64,000 nt of DNA, from positions 186,001 to 250,000 of the forward strand of contig NZ_MWUM01000006.1 in NCBI RefSeq assembly GCF_002028455.1, in the 5' to 3' direction. Position 1 is the first letter of the stretch. The number at the start of each line of letters is the position of its first letter. The translations under genes were made by a program, and so were the position numbers. Under the pieces are notes generated by a model. The model was not told the origin of the DNA, did no database searches, and saw only the letters and a list, made by a program, of their open reading frames with translations. Positions 49,320 through 63,178 of this stretch are shown here, in pieces. This DNA comes from Zoogloea sp. LCSB751 (lineage in GTDB: Bacteria > Pseudomonadota > Gammaproteobacteria > Burkholderiales > Rhodocyclaceae).

Positions 49320-49859
49320 ATGCATGACGCCTACAGCACGACAGGTGACGACGAATGGGTCATCTGGAATGGGGAGCACGGCCTGGTCACCACGGCAACG
49401 CTCGGTCGCGTCGAGGTCAACACCACTGGCCGCAAGGCATGGCTGGACGAACCGTTCGACATGGTCGGGCCATTCAGCCTGGACGAGCTCGAGACCCACG
49501 GCAGAATCGCCTTTGCGGCCTGCATCGTCATGTCACGCCAGCGTTGGCAAGACGACCAGGCGGCATTGCGGTACGCATCGCTGAACATGCGCCGTGCCGC
49601 CCAGCAACGCATGAACGAGGAATTTGCGCGCTTCTCCGGGCGGCACGGCAGAAACCATGGCCAGCGCCACCCCGTGGACGAGCGGGAACATCGCGCGGTA
49701 CTGAATCTGCCTGCGGAGGGGACGCTCGAGCCAAGTCAGGTCAATGCCGCTTTCAGAAAGCTTGCCCAGAAAGCGCACCCCGACGTCGGCGGCAGTCACG
49801 AGCAGTTCGTACGCATCACGAAAGCGCGCTCTGTCTTGCTCGAATCGATAAACAGGTGA
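49320..49859 (+). CDS. C-terminal J-domain protein
   Basis: A 179-residue protein. The C-terminal about 55 residues form a J-domain with the HPD motif (HRAVLNL, AAFRKLAQKAHPDVGGSHEQF), which stimulates Hsp70 ATPase. The first about 120 residues (WVIWNGEHGLVTTATLGRVEVN onward) are of unknown fold, perhaps a client- or membrane-targeting part. The start at 49320 has GGGAGG six bases upstream; an earlier ATG at 49302 would add six residues. The small gene at 49867 follows after 7 bases and is probably its partner. Confidence 0.8.
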   Translation: MHDAYSTTGDDEWVIWNGEHGLVTTATLGRVEVNTTGRKAWLDEPFDMVGPFSLDELETHGRIAFAACIVMSRQRWQDDQAALRYASLNMRRAAQQRMNEEFARFSGRHGRNHGQRHPVDEREHRAVLNLPAEGTLEPSQVNAAFRKLAQKAHPDVGGSHEQFVRITKARSVLLESINR

Positions 49860-49866
49860 ACGCCCC

Positions 49867-50184
49867 ATGACTCAGATCATCGACTTCCCCGTTCCGAACA
49901 ATCAGCGAAACCATGATTACGATGCCGACATTGAAGAAATACTGGCATCCATCCCACCGAAAAGCCGGGAAAAGCTCCGCTTCGAGCTGATCAGGACGAT
50001 TGACAGCTATGACGCATATTTCACTCAATGGTCCTTGAGCTTTCCTGAAGCCTGCGATGAAACGCTAAAAAAGCAGATCTATGATCTGGCGCATCAGGAG
50101 CATGGTCGAAAAATACGCATGCTGAAAGACATCATGCGACTCAAGGCAAGGGTTCTGGTCTCGGAATACCGTAAATCCAGGTGA
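49867..50184 (+). CDS. Small protein of unknown function next to the J-domain gene
   Basis: A 105-residue acidic/basic mixed, helix-rich protein with no membrane segment. Notable is the ASIPPKSREKLRFELIRTIDSYDAYFTQWSL stretch. I do not recognise it. Codon usage is less GC-rich than the neighbours. Only 7 bases separate it from the J-domain gene, so they are most likely one transcript, ending at the palindrome at 50201. Confidence 0.6.
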   Translation: MTQIIDFPVPNNQRNHDYDADIEEILASIPPKSREKLRFELIRTIDSYDAYFTQWSLSFPEACDETLKKQIYDLAHQEHGRKIRMLKDIMRLKARVLVSEYRKSR

Positions 50185-50200
50185 CTGGAGATTCATTCCT

Positions 50201-50250
50201 TCATATGAAAAAAAGGATTTGCCATGTGACAAATCCCTTTTTTCATATGA
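50201..50250. terminator. Bidirectional terminator-like inverted repeat
   Basis: A 21-base-arm inverted repeat: TCATATGAAAAAAAGGATTTG (50201-50221) pairs with CAAATCCCTTTTTTCATATGA (50230-50250) with one-base length slips and an 8-base loop. A runs on the left and T runs on the right allow intrinsic termination in both directions. It starts 17 bases after the stop of the small gene. Confidence 0.65.
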
Positions 50251-50300
50251 CAAACATCTTTTTTCACACCACGAGAAGATTGGGTGATGCGACATAAGCA

Positions 50301-50339
50301 TTCATTCATGCCACCGCAGCAGCTGGAGGCATGAATGAA
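50301..50339. repeat. Perfect 12-bp inverted repeat
   Basis: TTCATTCATGCC (50301-50312) and GGCATGAATGAA (50328-50339) around a 15-base loop. There is no T tract. Function unknown; it may be an operator or a folded RNA element. Confidence 0.6.
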
Positions 50340-50447
50340 CGATCTGGTAGCGCCACCGAATCAATCCGGCACATGGAAGACTGATTTTTCCATATCACCG
50401 GATCTTTCCTTCATGTGCAAAATGGGTTTTTCATATGACAAAAGATC

Positions 50448-50475
50448 TTTTTCGCGAAAGAAAAAGTTTTTGTCA
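50448..50475 (-). terminator. AT-rich hairpin after glmS
   Basis: CTTTTTC and GAAAAAG around GCGAAA (near 50448-50467) with T-rich sequence on the minus-strand 3' side (ATCTTTT). A weak intrinsic terminator candidate for the glmU-glmS transcript, 50 bases beyond the glmS stop. Confidence 0.35.
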
Positions 50476-50519
50476 TAGGAGTGAAAGCTCCGGCGGAGCC
50501 GCGGAATAATCCCCGCCCC

Positions 50520-52358
50520 TTACTCCACCGTCACCGATTTGGCCAGGTTGCGCGGCTTGTCTACATCGGTGCCCTTCACCAGCGCGGCGTGGTAGCTGAG
50601 CAGTTGCAGCGGCACGACGTGGAGGATGGGGGACAGCAGGCCGTAGTGTTCAGGCAGGTGGAGGATGTGCACGCCTTCCGACTCGGCGATCTCGCAGCCG
50701 ACGTCGGCAAACACGTAGAGCTCACCGCCGCGGGCACGGACTTCCTGCAGGTTGGACTTGAGCTTTTCGAGCAGGCTGTCGTTGGGCGCCACCGCGATGA
50801 CTGGCATCTCCTTGTCCACCAGGGCCAGCGGACCGTGCTTGAGCTCGCCGGCCGGGTAGGCTTCGGCGTGGATGTAGGAGATTTCCTTGAGCTTGAGCGC
50901 ACCTTCGAGGGCGATCGGGTAGTGCATGCCACGGCCGAGGAACAGGGCGTGGTGCTTGCCGGCGAAGCGCTGGGCCCAGCGTTCGATCTCGGGCTCCAGC
51001 TCGACGACCTTGGCGACGGCCACCGGCAGGTGGCGCAGCAGGGCCAGGTGGCTGGCCTCATCGGCTTCGGAGAGGCGGTTGTTCACCTTGGCGAGGGCCA
51101 GCGTCAGCAGGGCCAGGGCGGCCAGCTGGGTGGTGAAGGCCTTGGTGGAGGCGACACCGATCTCGGGACCGGCGCGGGTGATGAAACGCAGCGCGGCCTC
51201 GCGCACGATGGCGGACTCCGGCACGTTGCAGATCGCCAGGGTCTTGGTCATGCCCAGGCCCTTGGCGAACTTGAGGGCGGCCAGGGTATCGGCGGTCTCG
51301 CCGGACTGAGAGATGACGACCACCAGGGTTTCGGGGTCGGGCACCGATTCGCGGTAGCGGTATTCGCTGGCGATCTCGACCGAGCACGGCAGCTTGGCGA
51401 TGGCTTCGAGCCAGTAACGGGCCACCAGGCCGGCGTGATAGCTGGTGCCGCAGGCGAGGATCAGCACCCGGCGGGTGGCGGCGAAGACGTCCACCGCGTC
51501 GCTGCCGAACAGCTGCGGCGACACGCTGCCGCCGCCGGCGATGATCTCCAGCGTGTTGGCCAGCGCCTGGGGCTGCTCGAAGATTTCCTTCTGCATGTAG
51601 TGGCGGTACTTCCCGAGCTCGACCGCATCGGCGGACAGGCTGGAAATATGTACCGGGCGGTCCACCGGCGTGCCGTCCTGGCGCGTGACGCGGTAGCCGT
51701 CGAGGCGCAGCTCGGCCACGTCGCCGTCTTCGAGGTACACCACCTTGCGGGTGACCTGCAGCAGCGCGGCGGTGTCGGAGGCGGCGTAATGACCGTCTTC
51801 GCCGATGCCGAGCAGCAGCGGCGAGCCCTTGCGGGCGACGATGGCGCGGCCCTGGTCGATCTCGCTGATGACGCCGATGGCGTAGGCGCCGACCAGATCG
51901 GCGAGGGTGGCGCGCACCGCATCGAACAGGTCGGGATGAGTCTTCAGCTTGTCGTGCAGCAGGTGGGCGATGGCTTCGGTGTCGGTCTCGGACGTGAACG
52001 CGTAGCCCTTGGCGCGCAGCGCATCGCGCAACTCCTCGAAGTTCTCGATGATGCCGTTATGCACCACTGCCAGGCCACCGGAGATGTGCGGGTGGGCATT
52101 GCGCTCGCTGGGTACGCCGTGGGTGGCCCAGCGGGTGTGGGCGATGCCGATTTCGGCAGAAAGACCAGTGGCATCGGCCTGAGCCGCCAGCTCGGCGACG
52201 CGCCCGACCGCGCGCAGGCGCTGCAGCGTGGGCGTGCCGTTTTGCTTAAGGACAGCCAGGCCGGCGGAGTCGTAGCCGCGGTATTCGAGCTTGCGCAGGC
52301 CTTCGAGCAGGACGGGAACGATGTTGCGACGGGCGATGGCGGTGACGATGCCACACAT
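50520..52358 (-). CDS. glmS: Glutamine-fructose-6-phosphate aminotransferase (isomerising)
   Basis: A 612-residue GlmS making glucosamine-6-phosphate from fructose-6-phosphate and glutamine, the entry to peptidoglycan and LPS amino sugars. The glutaminase domain begins at Cys2 ([37 protein letters not shown]); two SIS isomerase domains follow ([29 protein letters not shown]), and it ends [11 protein letters not shown]. No glmS ribozyme is present, as expected for a betaproteobacterium. It is 60 bases downstream of glmU on the same strand. Confidence 0.98.
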   Translation of the reverse strand: MCGIVTAIARRNIVPVLLEGLRKLEYRGYDSAGLAVLKQNGTPTLQRLRAVGRVAELAAQADATGLSAEIGIAHTRWATHGVPSERNAHPHISGGLAVVHNGIIENFEELRDALRAKGYAFTSETDTEAIAHLLHDKLKTHPDLFDAVRATLADLVGAYAIGVISEIDQGRAIVARKGSPLLLGIGEDGHYAASDTAALLQVTRKVVYLEDGDVAELRLDGYRVTRQDGTPVDRPVHISSLSADAVELGKYRHYMQKEIFEQPQALANTLEIIAGGGSVSPQLFGSDAVDVFAATRRVLILACGTSYHAGLVARYWLEAIAKLPCSVEIASEYRYRESVPDPETLVVVISQSGETADTLAALKFAKGLGMTKTLAICNVPESAIVREAALRFITRAGPEIGVASTKAFTTQLAALALLTLALAKVNNRLSEADEASHLALLRHLPVAVAKVVELEPEIERWAQRFAGKHHALFLGRGMHYPIALEGALKLKEISYIHAEAYPAGELKHGPLALVDKEMPVIAVAPNDSLLEKLKSNLQEVRARGGELYVFADVGCEIAESEGVHILHLPEHYGLLSPILHVVPLQLLSYHAALVKGTDVDKPRNLAKSVTVE

Positions 52359-52418
52359 GAGCGGAAACCTTTCAGAGTTGCCCGGCCTGCGTGGCCGGAC
52401 CGAAAATGAGGGACGGCA

Positions 52419-53783
52419 TCAGGCCTTCTTGATCTTGACCGGGCGCTTCCAACCGGGGATCGACAGCTGCCTGGCGCGCGACACGGTGAGCTGCTCGGGC
52501 GGCGCATCCTTTGCCAGCGTAGTACCAGCGCCGAGGGTGGCACCGCGCCCGACGCGGACCGGCGCCACCAGCTGAGTGTCGGAGCCGATGAAGACGTCGT
52601 CCTCGATGATGGTGCGGAACTTGTTGGCGCCGTCGTAGTTGCAGGTGATGGTGCCGGCGCCGACGTTAACCCGCCGGCCGATGTCGGCGTCGCCGACGTA
52701 GGCCAGGTGGTTGGCCTTGGAGTGATCGGCGATCACGCTGTTCTTGACCTCGACGAAGTTGCCCAGATGCACGTCCTTGCCGAGCACAGTGCCCGGGCGG
52801 GTGCGCGCATAGGGGCCGATGACGCAGACCTCGCCCATCTCGGTATCCTCGATCTGGGAGAAGGCGGCGATCCTGGTGCCGGCGCCGATCTTCGCGTTTT
52901 TGACGACGCAGTTGGCACCGATACGCACGCCGTCGCCGAGCTCGACACGGCCTTCGAAGATGCAGTTGATGTCGATCTCCACGTCGCGGCCGCAGATCAG
53001 CTCGCCGCGCACGTCGAGGCGGGCCGGGTCGATGACGGTGACGCCGGCGTCGGTGAGACGGCGGGCGATGCCGCGCTGGTGGATGCGTTCCAGCTCGGCA
53101 AGCTGGGTCTTGTTATTGACGCCGAGGGTTTCCTCGAAGGCATCGGGCTGGGTGGTGACGACCTCGAGGCCGTCGGCAACGGCCATCGCGATGATGTCGG
53201 TGAGGTAGTACTCGCCCTGGGCATTGTCGTTCTTCAGGGCCGCCAGCCAGCCGCGCAGACGGGCAACGGGGGCAACCAGGATGCCAGTGTTCACTTCGCG
53301 GACGGTGCGCTCGGCGGGCGTCGCGTCCTTCTCCTCGACGATGCGGGTGACCTGCCCAGCGGCGTTGCGCAGGATGCGGCCGTAGCCGGTGGGGTCGTCC
53401 ATCGTGACGGTGAGCAGGGCCAGGCGCTCGGCACCGGCGGCCTGGATCAGGCGCTGCAGCGTCGGAACGCCGATCAGCGGCACATCGCCGTAGAGGATCA
53501 GCGCAACATCACCGTCCTCCACCAGCGGCATTGCCTGCTGCACGGCATGACCGGTGCCCTGGGGCGGATCCTGGCGCGCCCAGGCCAGATCCGGAGCATC
53601 GAGTGCCTCGCGCACCACTTCGCCGCCATGGCCATACACCACCACGATGCGCCGCGCCTCCAGCGTGCGCGCGGTATCCAGCACATGGGCCAACAAAGGC
53701 TTGGCGGCCAGCGGCTGCAGCACCTTGGGCAGCACCGAACGCATGCGCTTGCCTTGTCCGGCGGCGAGAACGATCACTTCCAT
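52419..53783 (-). CDS. glmU: Bifunctional GlcNAc-1-P uridyltransferase / GlcN-1-P acetyltransferase
   Basis: A 454-residue GlmU. The N-terminal pyrophosphorylase domain opens [31 protein letters not shown]; the C-terminal half is a left-handed beta-helix with hexapeptide repeats ([24 protein letters not shown]) and the acetyltransferase stretch [30 protein letters not shown]. It makes UDP-GlcNAc. The start at 53783 is preceded by GGAAA; the open frame runs further upstream only by chance. It is in an operon with glmS. Confidence 0.98.
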   Translation of the reverse strand: MEVIVLAAGQGKRMRSVLPKVLQPLAAKPLLAHVLDTARTLEARRIVVVYGHGGEVVREALDAPDLAWARQDPPQGTGHAVQQAMPLVEDGDVALILYGDVPLIGVPTLQRLIQAAGAERLALLTVTMDDPTGYGRILRNAAGQVTRIVEEKDATPAERTVREVNTGILVAPVARLRGWLAALKNDNAQGEYYLTDIIAMAVADGLEVVTTQPDAFEETLGVNNKTQLAELERIHQRGIARRLTDAGVTVIDPARLDVRGELICGRDVEIDINCIFEGRVELGDGVRIGANCVVKNAKIGAGTRIAAFSQIEDTEMGEVCVIGPYARTRPGTVLGKDVHLGNFVEVKNSVIADHSKANHLAYVGDADIGRRVNVGAGTITCNYDGANKFRTIIEDDVFIGSDTQLVAPVRVGRGATLGAGTTLAKDAPPEQLTVSRARQLSIPGWKRPVKIKKA

Positions 53784-53989
53784 GGAGTTTCCTGATGCAG
53801 TTTGAATGTAAGCTGGAGCGGATTCTAGCATGCTCAAATTTGCCGCTTTGCGGCGCAGTTCTCGGATGCTCCGATAGCGTTGGCCCTTCAACTGACGCGA
53901 CGCAACATTCCTTTGATCTAATACTAAAGTTCTTCAATGCGCATTCGTTAGAATCAAGGCGCTGCAATGCAAAAAACCAGGATATCGCC

Positions 53990-55399
53990 ATGATCGACGC
54001 TCGTGATTTCATCCAGAACCGGACGTTTGACGAAATTGCCGTGGGCGATTCCGCCCAGCTGGTCCGCACACTCCGCCCCGAAGACATCCACCTGTTCGCC
54101 GTGATGTCGGGGGACGTGAATCCGACCCACGTGGACCCCGAGTTCGCCCGCTCCAGCCAGTTCCGCGAGGTGGTCGGGCATTCCATGTGGGGCAGCGTGC
54201 TGATTTCGTCCATCCTCGGCACCGAGTTCCCGGGCCCCGGTACCGTGTATGTGGCGCAGACCCTCAAGTTCTGGCGGCCGATCACCATCGGCGACACGCT
54301 GACCGTCACCATCACCTGTACCCAGCGCTTCGAGCACAACCATCACCTGCTTCTCGACTGCCAGTGCGTCAACCAGGACGGCCTGAAGGTCATCGACGGC
54401 ACCGCCGAGGTGATGGCCCCCACCGAAAAGATCAAGCGTCCGCGCATGGCCATGCCGGAGATCACCATCTCCGACCGCCAGCAGCGCTACCTCCACGTGC
54501 TTGAGCTGACCAAGGGCATGGAGCCGATTCCCATCGCAGTGGCCCACCCCTGTGATACGGAATCCCTGCGCGGCCCGCTGCAGGCCAGGGACGCCGGGCT
54601 GGTCATTCCGGTGCTAGTCGGCCCCGAGAGCAAGATCCGCGAGGTGGCCGAACAGGAAGGTCTCGACCTGCACGGCGTTCGCATCGTCGATGCGCCCCAC
54701 AGCCACGCCTCGGCCGAGATCGCCGTCCGCCTGGCCCGCTGCGGCGAGGTCGAGGCGCTGATGAAGGGATCCCTGCACACGGATGAACTGATGGGCGAGG
54801 TCGTTGCCAAGGAGACCGGACTGCGCACTTCGCGGCGCATCTCCCATGTCTTCATGGCCGACGTGCCGACCTACCCGCACCCACTGCTGATCACCGACGC
54901 CGCAATCAACATCGAACCCAGCCTCGAGGACAAGGTACACATCATCCAGAACGCTATCGAACTGGCGATCATGATGGGCGTGCCCGAACCCAAGGTGGCC
55001 ATCCTGTCTGCCGTCGAGACCGTCAATGTAAAGATCCGCTCCACCATCGACGCCGCCGCCCTGTGCAAAATGGCCGACCGCGGGCAGATCAAGGGGGGCT
55101 TGCTCGACGGCCCGCTGGCCTTCGACAATGCCGTATCGCTGGTCGCCGCCAAGACCAAGGGCATCCGCTCCGCGGTGGCCGGCCAGGCCGATATCCTCAT
55201 CGTGCCCGACCTGGAATCCGGCAACATGATGGCCAAGCAGCTCGAATACCTCGCCGATGCTCTGATGGCCGGTGTGGTGCTGGGCGCCCGGGTACCCATC
55301 GTGCTGACCAGCCGTGCCGATACCGCCGAAACCCGTACCGCCTCCTGCGCCATCGCGCAGCTGATGGCCCATAAACGCCGCCAGGGAGTCCGCCTGTGA
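53990..55399 (+). CDS. MaoC-type enoyl-CoA hydratase / phosphate acetyltransferase fusion
   Basis: A 469-residue protein. The first about 150 residues are a MaoC-like hot-dog domain (GDVNPTHVDPEFARSSQFREVVGHSMWG, with the D-x5-H hydratase motif), and the remainder (about 165-469) is a phosphate acetyl/butyryltransferase (KGMEPIPIAVAHPCD, LMKGSLHTDELMGEV, ISHVFMADVPTYPHPLLITDAAIN). This fusion type is known and precedes ackA. It forms acetyl-phosphate from acetyl-CoA; the hydratase part suggests a link to hydroxyacyl-CoA/PHB metabolism. The stop overlaps the ackA start by 4 bases. Confidence 0.92.
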   Translation: MIDARDFIQNRTFDEIAVGDSAQLVRTLRPEDIHLFAVMSGDVNPTHVDPEFARSSQFREVVGHSMWGSVLISSILGTEFPGPGTVYVAQTLKFWRPITIGDTLTVTITCTQRFEHNHHLLLDCQCVNQDGLKVIDGTAEVMAPTEKIKRPRMAMPEITISDRQQRYLHVLELTKGMEPIPIAVAHPCDTESLRGPLQARDAGLVIPVLVGPESKIREVAEQEGLDLHGVRIVDAPHSHASAEIAVRLARCGEVEALMKGSLHTDELMGEVVAKETGLRTSRRISHVFMADVPTYPHPLLITDAAINIEPSLEDKVHIIQNAIELAIMMGVPEPKVAILSAVETVNVKIRSTIDAAALCKMADRGQIKGGLLDGPLAFDNAVSLVAAKTKGIRSAVAGQADILIVPDLESGNMMAKQLEYLADALMAGVVLGARVPIVLTSRADTAETRTASCAIAQLMAHKRRQGVRL

Positions 55400-56595
55400 A
55401 AGCCATCCTGATTCTCAATGCCGGCTCGTCGAGCCTGAAGTTCGCCCTTTTCCCGATGATCCCCGAGCTGGCCGACCGGCCACGCCTGTCCGGCCAGGTG
55501 GAAGGCATCGGCGCCGAACCGCTGATGCATGCGGTGGACAGCAGCACCGGCGAGCGCTTCGCCGAAGGCCTGACGGTGCCGGACGGCACCGATCAGAACG
55601 GCCAGCACCGCCTGGCGCTGGAATTCCTATTCGAGTGGATCAACCGCCACACGCCCGGAGTGGACATCATCGCCGCGGGTCACCGTATCGTGCATGGCGG
55701 CGACCACTACGGCGCACCGGTCGTGCTGACACCTGACGTCGTCAGCGAACTGGAAACCCTGATCCCCCTCGCCCCGCTGCACCAGCCCCACAACCTGCGG
55801 GCCATCAAGTCCCTGTTCACGCTGATGCCCAACGTGCGCCAGGTCGGCTGCTTCGACACGGCCTTCCACCGCACCCGCCTGCCGGTCGCCTCCCGCTTCC
55901 CGCTGCCCCGCTCGTACTACAACGAAGGGGTGAAGCGCTATGGCTTCCACGGCCTGTCCTACGAGTTCGTATCCCGCCAGCTGCCCGACCTGCTGGGTGA
56001 GGAAAAGGCCTGCGGACCGATCCTCATCGCCCACCTGGGCAACGGCGCCAGCATGTGCGCGCTGCGCGACGGGGTCAGCCGCGACACCAGCATGGGCTTC
56101 ACCGCGGTGGACGGCCTGATGATGGGCACCCGCACCGGCTCGCTCGATCCCGGCGTGATCCTGCATCTGATCGAGCAGAAGGGCATGGACGCCAAGGCCC
56201 TCAGCAACCTGTTCTACAAGCAGTCCGGCCTGCTCGGCGTGTCCGGCCTCAGCCAGGACATGCGGGCCCTGCTCGACTCCGACGAGGAATCGGCGAAGGA
56301 AGCCGTCGAGCTGTTCTGCTATCGCGCCGCCTGCATGATCGGCCACCTGTCGATGGCCGCTGGCGGGCTGGATGCACTGGTGTTCACCGGCGGCATCGGC
56401 GAACACGCTGCACCGGTGCGCGCGCGCATCGCCGAATGGCTGGAATGGACCGGCCTGCGCCTCTACACGGCCGCCAACCAGCGCCACGCGACGCGCATCC
56501 ACGCCAAGGACAGCAAGGTGGAGGTGCTGGTGGTGCCGACCAACGAGGAATGGATGATCGGCCACCACACGGTGAATCTGCTGGGGCTGAACTGA
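55396..56595 (+). CDS. ackA: Acetate kinase
   Basis: A 399-residue canonical acetate kinase interconverting acetyl-phosphate plus ADP and acetate plus ATP. Motifs intact: LNAGSSSLKF at the N-terminus, GHRIVHGG, FDTAFHRT, RYGFHGLSYEF, HLGNGASMCA, GTRTGSLDPG and FTGGIGEHAA. The start is GTG (VKAILILNAGSSS) sharing GTGA with the preceding stop. In this window it is the second acetate-kinase unit, the other being the fusion at 11622, in which several of these motifs are altered. Confidence 0.97.
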   Translation: MKAILILNAGSSSLKFALFPMIPELADRPRLSGQVEGIGAEPLMHAVDSSTGERFAEGLTVPDGTDQNGQHRLALEFLFEWINRHTPGVDIIAAGHRIVHGGDHYGAPVVLTPDVVSELETLIPLAPLHQPHNLRAIKSLFTLMPNVRQVGCFDTAFHRTRLPVASRFPLPRSYYNEGVKRYGFHGLSYEFVSRQLPDLLGEEKACGPILIAHLGNGASMCALRDGVSRDTSMGFTAVDGLMMGTRTGSLDPGVILHLIEQKGMDAKALSNLFYKQSGLLGVSGLSQDMRALLDSDEESAKEAVELFCYRAACMIGHLSMAAGGLDALVFTGGIGEHAAPVRARIAEWLEWTGLRLYTAANQRHATRIHAKDSKVEVLVVPTNEEWMIGHHTVNLLGLN

Positions 56596-56649
56596 AACAG
56601 CAGAAATATCGGGACAGGGAGCCCATCAGCAGGGCTCTCTCCTTTCTCT

Positions 56650-56720
56650 TGTGGGGGCGAATTCATTCGCCCGCAGTCGGTTGAACAGCGTCCGTGGGCG
56701 AATGAATTCGCCCCCACAGG
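56650..56720. repeat. REPIN: inverted pair of REP palindromes
   Basis: TGTGGGGGCGAATTCATTCG-type copy at 56650-56674 and a reverse-oriented copy at 56693-56720, separated by about 18 bases containing TTGAA. Layout as at 44089. It lies behind ackA and before the shared terminator. Confidence 0.78.
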
Positions 56721-56756
56721 CGCGCGCTCCGGCAGGAAAGCGCTCCCCAGAAATGC

Positions 56757-56784
56757 AAAAAGCCCGGGTCACCCCAGGCTTTTT
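56757..56784. terminator. Bidirectional terminator between ackA and gltD
   Basis: AAAAAGCC (56757-56764) and GGCTTTTT (56777-56784) flank an inner GGG/CCC stem, giving a strong hairpin with A tract on the left and T tract on the right. It suits both the plus-strand pta-ackA transcript and the minus-strand gltBD transcript (gltD ends at 56802). Confidence 0.85.
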
Positions 56785-56801
56785 GCTTGATGCCTTGCGG
56801 A

Positions 56802-58265
56802 TCAGCGCGGCAGGACGCTGCTGCCCATCAGGAAGGTGTCGACCTCGCGGGCGGCCTGACGGCCTTCGCGGATCGCCCACACCACCAGGGACTGGCCACG
56901 GCGCACGTCACCGGCAGCGAAGACCTTCGGCACGTTGGTGGCGTAGCAGCCCTCACCGTCGGTGGTGGCCTTGGCGTTGCCACGGCCGTCCTTGTCGACG
57001 CCGAAGGCTTCGAGCAGGGACGCCACCGGGTTGGTGAAGCCCATCGCGAACAGCACCAGATCAGCCGGCAGCTCACGCTCGGAACCCGGCACTTCGGTCG
57101 GCTTGCCGTCCTTCCATTCGAGTTCGACAGTCTTCAAGGCCTTGACCTTGCCGTTCTCACCGATGAACTCCTTGGTGGACACGGCGAACTCGCGGCTGCA
57201 GCCTTCTTCGTGGGAAGACGAGGTGCGCAGCTTGATCGGCCAGTACGGCCAGGTCAGCGGACGGTTCTCTTCCTTCGGCGGCTCGGGCATCACTTCGAAC
57301 TGGGTCACGGACGTGGCGCCGTGACGGTTGGAGGTGCCGACGCAGTCGGAACCGGTGTCGCCACCGCCGATCACGATGACGTGCTTGCCGGTAGCGGAGA
57401 TCGGGTTCTTGTCGTCGCCCGCCACTTCCTTGTTCTGCGGAATCAGGAATTCCAGTGCGAAGTGGATGCCGGACAGCTCGCGTCCCGGAACCGGCAGGTC
57501 ACGGGGCACTTCGGAACCGGCGGCGAGGATCACCGCGTCGAACTCGGACTGGAGCTGCTCGGCGGAGACCACCTCGACGGCGTCATCGTTGATGCCGGTT
57601 GCACCCGGCTTCGCGCCGACGCACACCTTGGTGCGGAAGGTGACGCCTTCGGCTTCCAGCTGGGCCACGCGACGATCGATGCCGGACTTCTCCAGCTTGA
57701 AGTCGGGGATGCCGTAGCGCAGCAGACCACCGATGCGCGAGCTCTTCTCGAAGACCGTCACGTCGTGGCCGACGCGGGCCAGTTGCTGGGCCGCAGCCAG
57801 GCCGGCCGGGCCGGAGCCGACGACGGCGACCTTCTTGCCGGTCTTGGTGGCGGCGGGCTGGGGTACAACCCAGCCGTTTTCCCAGGCCTTGTCGATGATT
57901 GCGTGCTCGATCGACTTGATACCCACCGCATCCGTGTTGATGTTCAGCGTGCAGGCCGCCTCGCAGGGAGCGGGGCAGATCCGGCCGGTGAAGTCCGGGA
58001 AGTTGTTGGTCGAGTGCAGAACCTCGATCGCTTCCTTCCAGTTGCCACGGTAAACCAGGTCATTCCAGTCGGGAATGATGTTGTTCACCGGACAGCCGTT
58101 GTTGCAGAACGGAATGCCGCAGTCCATGCAACGGGCGCCCTGCTTGGCTGCATCTTCGTCGCTCAGGTGAGCGACGAATTCCTTGTAGTGCTTGAGACGC
58201 TGCTCGACCGGGGCATAGGCCTCGGAAAGACGCTGGTACTCGAGAAATCCAGTTGGCTTGCCCAT
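56802..58265 (-). CDS. gltD: Glutamate synthase small subunit
   Basis: A 487-residue NADPH/FAD protein of glutamate synthase. Cys clusters for 4Fe-4S centres appear in [14 protein letters not shown] and [12 protein letters not shown] binding is at [20 protein letters not shown] and NAD(P)H binding at [13 protein letters not shown]. It supplies electrons to GltB. It follows gltB with a 2-base gap, so it is co-translated. A terminator lies 18 bases beyond its stop. Confidence 0.97.
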   Translation of the reverse strand: MGKPTGFLEYQRLSEAYAPVEQRLKHYKEFVAHLSDEDAAKQGARCMDCGIPFCNNGCPVNNIIPDWNDLVYRGNWKEAIEVLHSTNNFPDFTGRICPAPCEAACTLNINTDAVGIKSIEHAIIDKAWENGWVVPQPAATKTGKKVAVVGSGPAGLAAAQQLARVGHDVTVFEKSSRIGGLLRYGIPDFKLEKSGIDRRVAQLEAEGVTFRTKVCVGAKPGATGINDDAVEVVSAEQLQSEFDAVILAAGSEVPRDLPVPGRELSGIHFALEFLIPQNKEVAGDDKNPISATGKHVIVIGGGDTGSDCVGTSNRHGATSVTQFEVMPEPPKEENRPLTWPYWPIKLRTSSSHEEGCSREFAVSTKEFIGENGKVKALKTVELEWKDGKPTEVPGSERELPADLVLFAMGFTNPVASLLEAFGVDKDGRGNAKATTDGEGCYATNVPKVFAAGDVRRGQSLVVWAIREGRQAAREVDTFLMGSSVLPR

Positions 58266-58267
58266 TG

Positions 58268-62944
<4,677 letters not shown>

Positions 62945-63114
62945 CTTGTTTTTCCTCGACACAACACACACCGGCGCCGCGTAGCGCACCGCGCCGGACC
63001 TTCAAACTGCGGGAAATCGCCCCGTCCGAACCGTGAAAAAGCCGGCGACACGCGGCCAGCCGGCTACGTTCGATCCCGACGAGGAGACCGTTCAAACACA
63101 TTGGGCGAGGGTCG

Positions 63115-63144
63115 AATATACCGCTCCAAGAGCCCTGTTTTCAA
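63115..63144 (-). promoter_or_regulatory. Promoter of gltBD
   Basis: On the minus strand TTGAAA (63139-63144), 18 bases and TATATT (63115-63120), close to sigma70 consensus. The predicted start near 63108 leaves a leader of about 160 bases before gltB. The window between it and the dgt stop (63179) is only 34 bases. Confidence 0.65.
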
Positions 63145-63178
63145 GGATTTTTTGCGCTGCCGCAAGCCGTTGCAGGGC

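Larger units (their letters stand above)
50185..50519. other. AT-rich, palindrome-filled intergenic region
   Basis: A 335-base segment much richer in A+T than its surroundings, holding several large inverted repeats and a recurrent TTTTTCATATGACAAA (50239-50253 and 50429-50443). No open frame of note. The details are given in separate entries. It lies between the convergent small gene and glmS. Confidence 0.7.

Noticed and set aside
50481..52409. Long plus-strand frame opposite glmS
   Set aside because: Antisense shadow; GlmS is complete on the minus strand.
52358..52419. glmS ribozyme
   Set aside because: The leader of glmS is only 60 bases with no catalytic-core motif; that ribozyme is mostly from Gram-positive bacteria.
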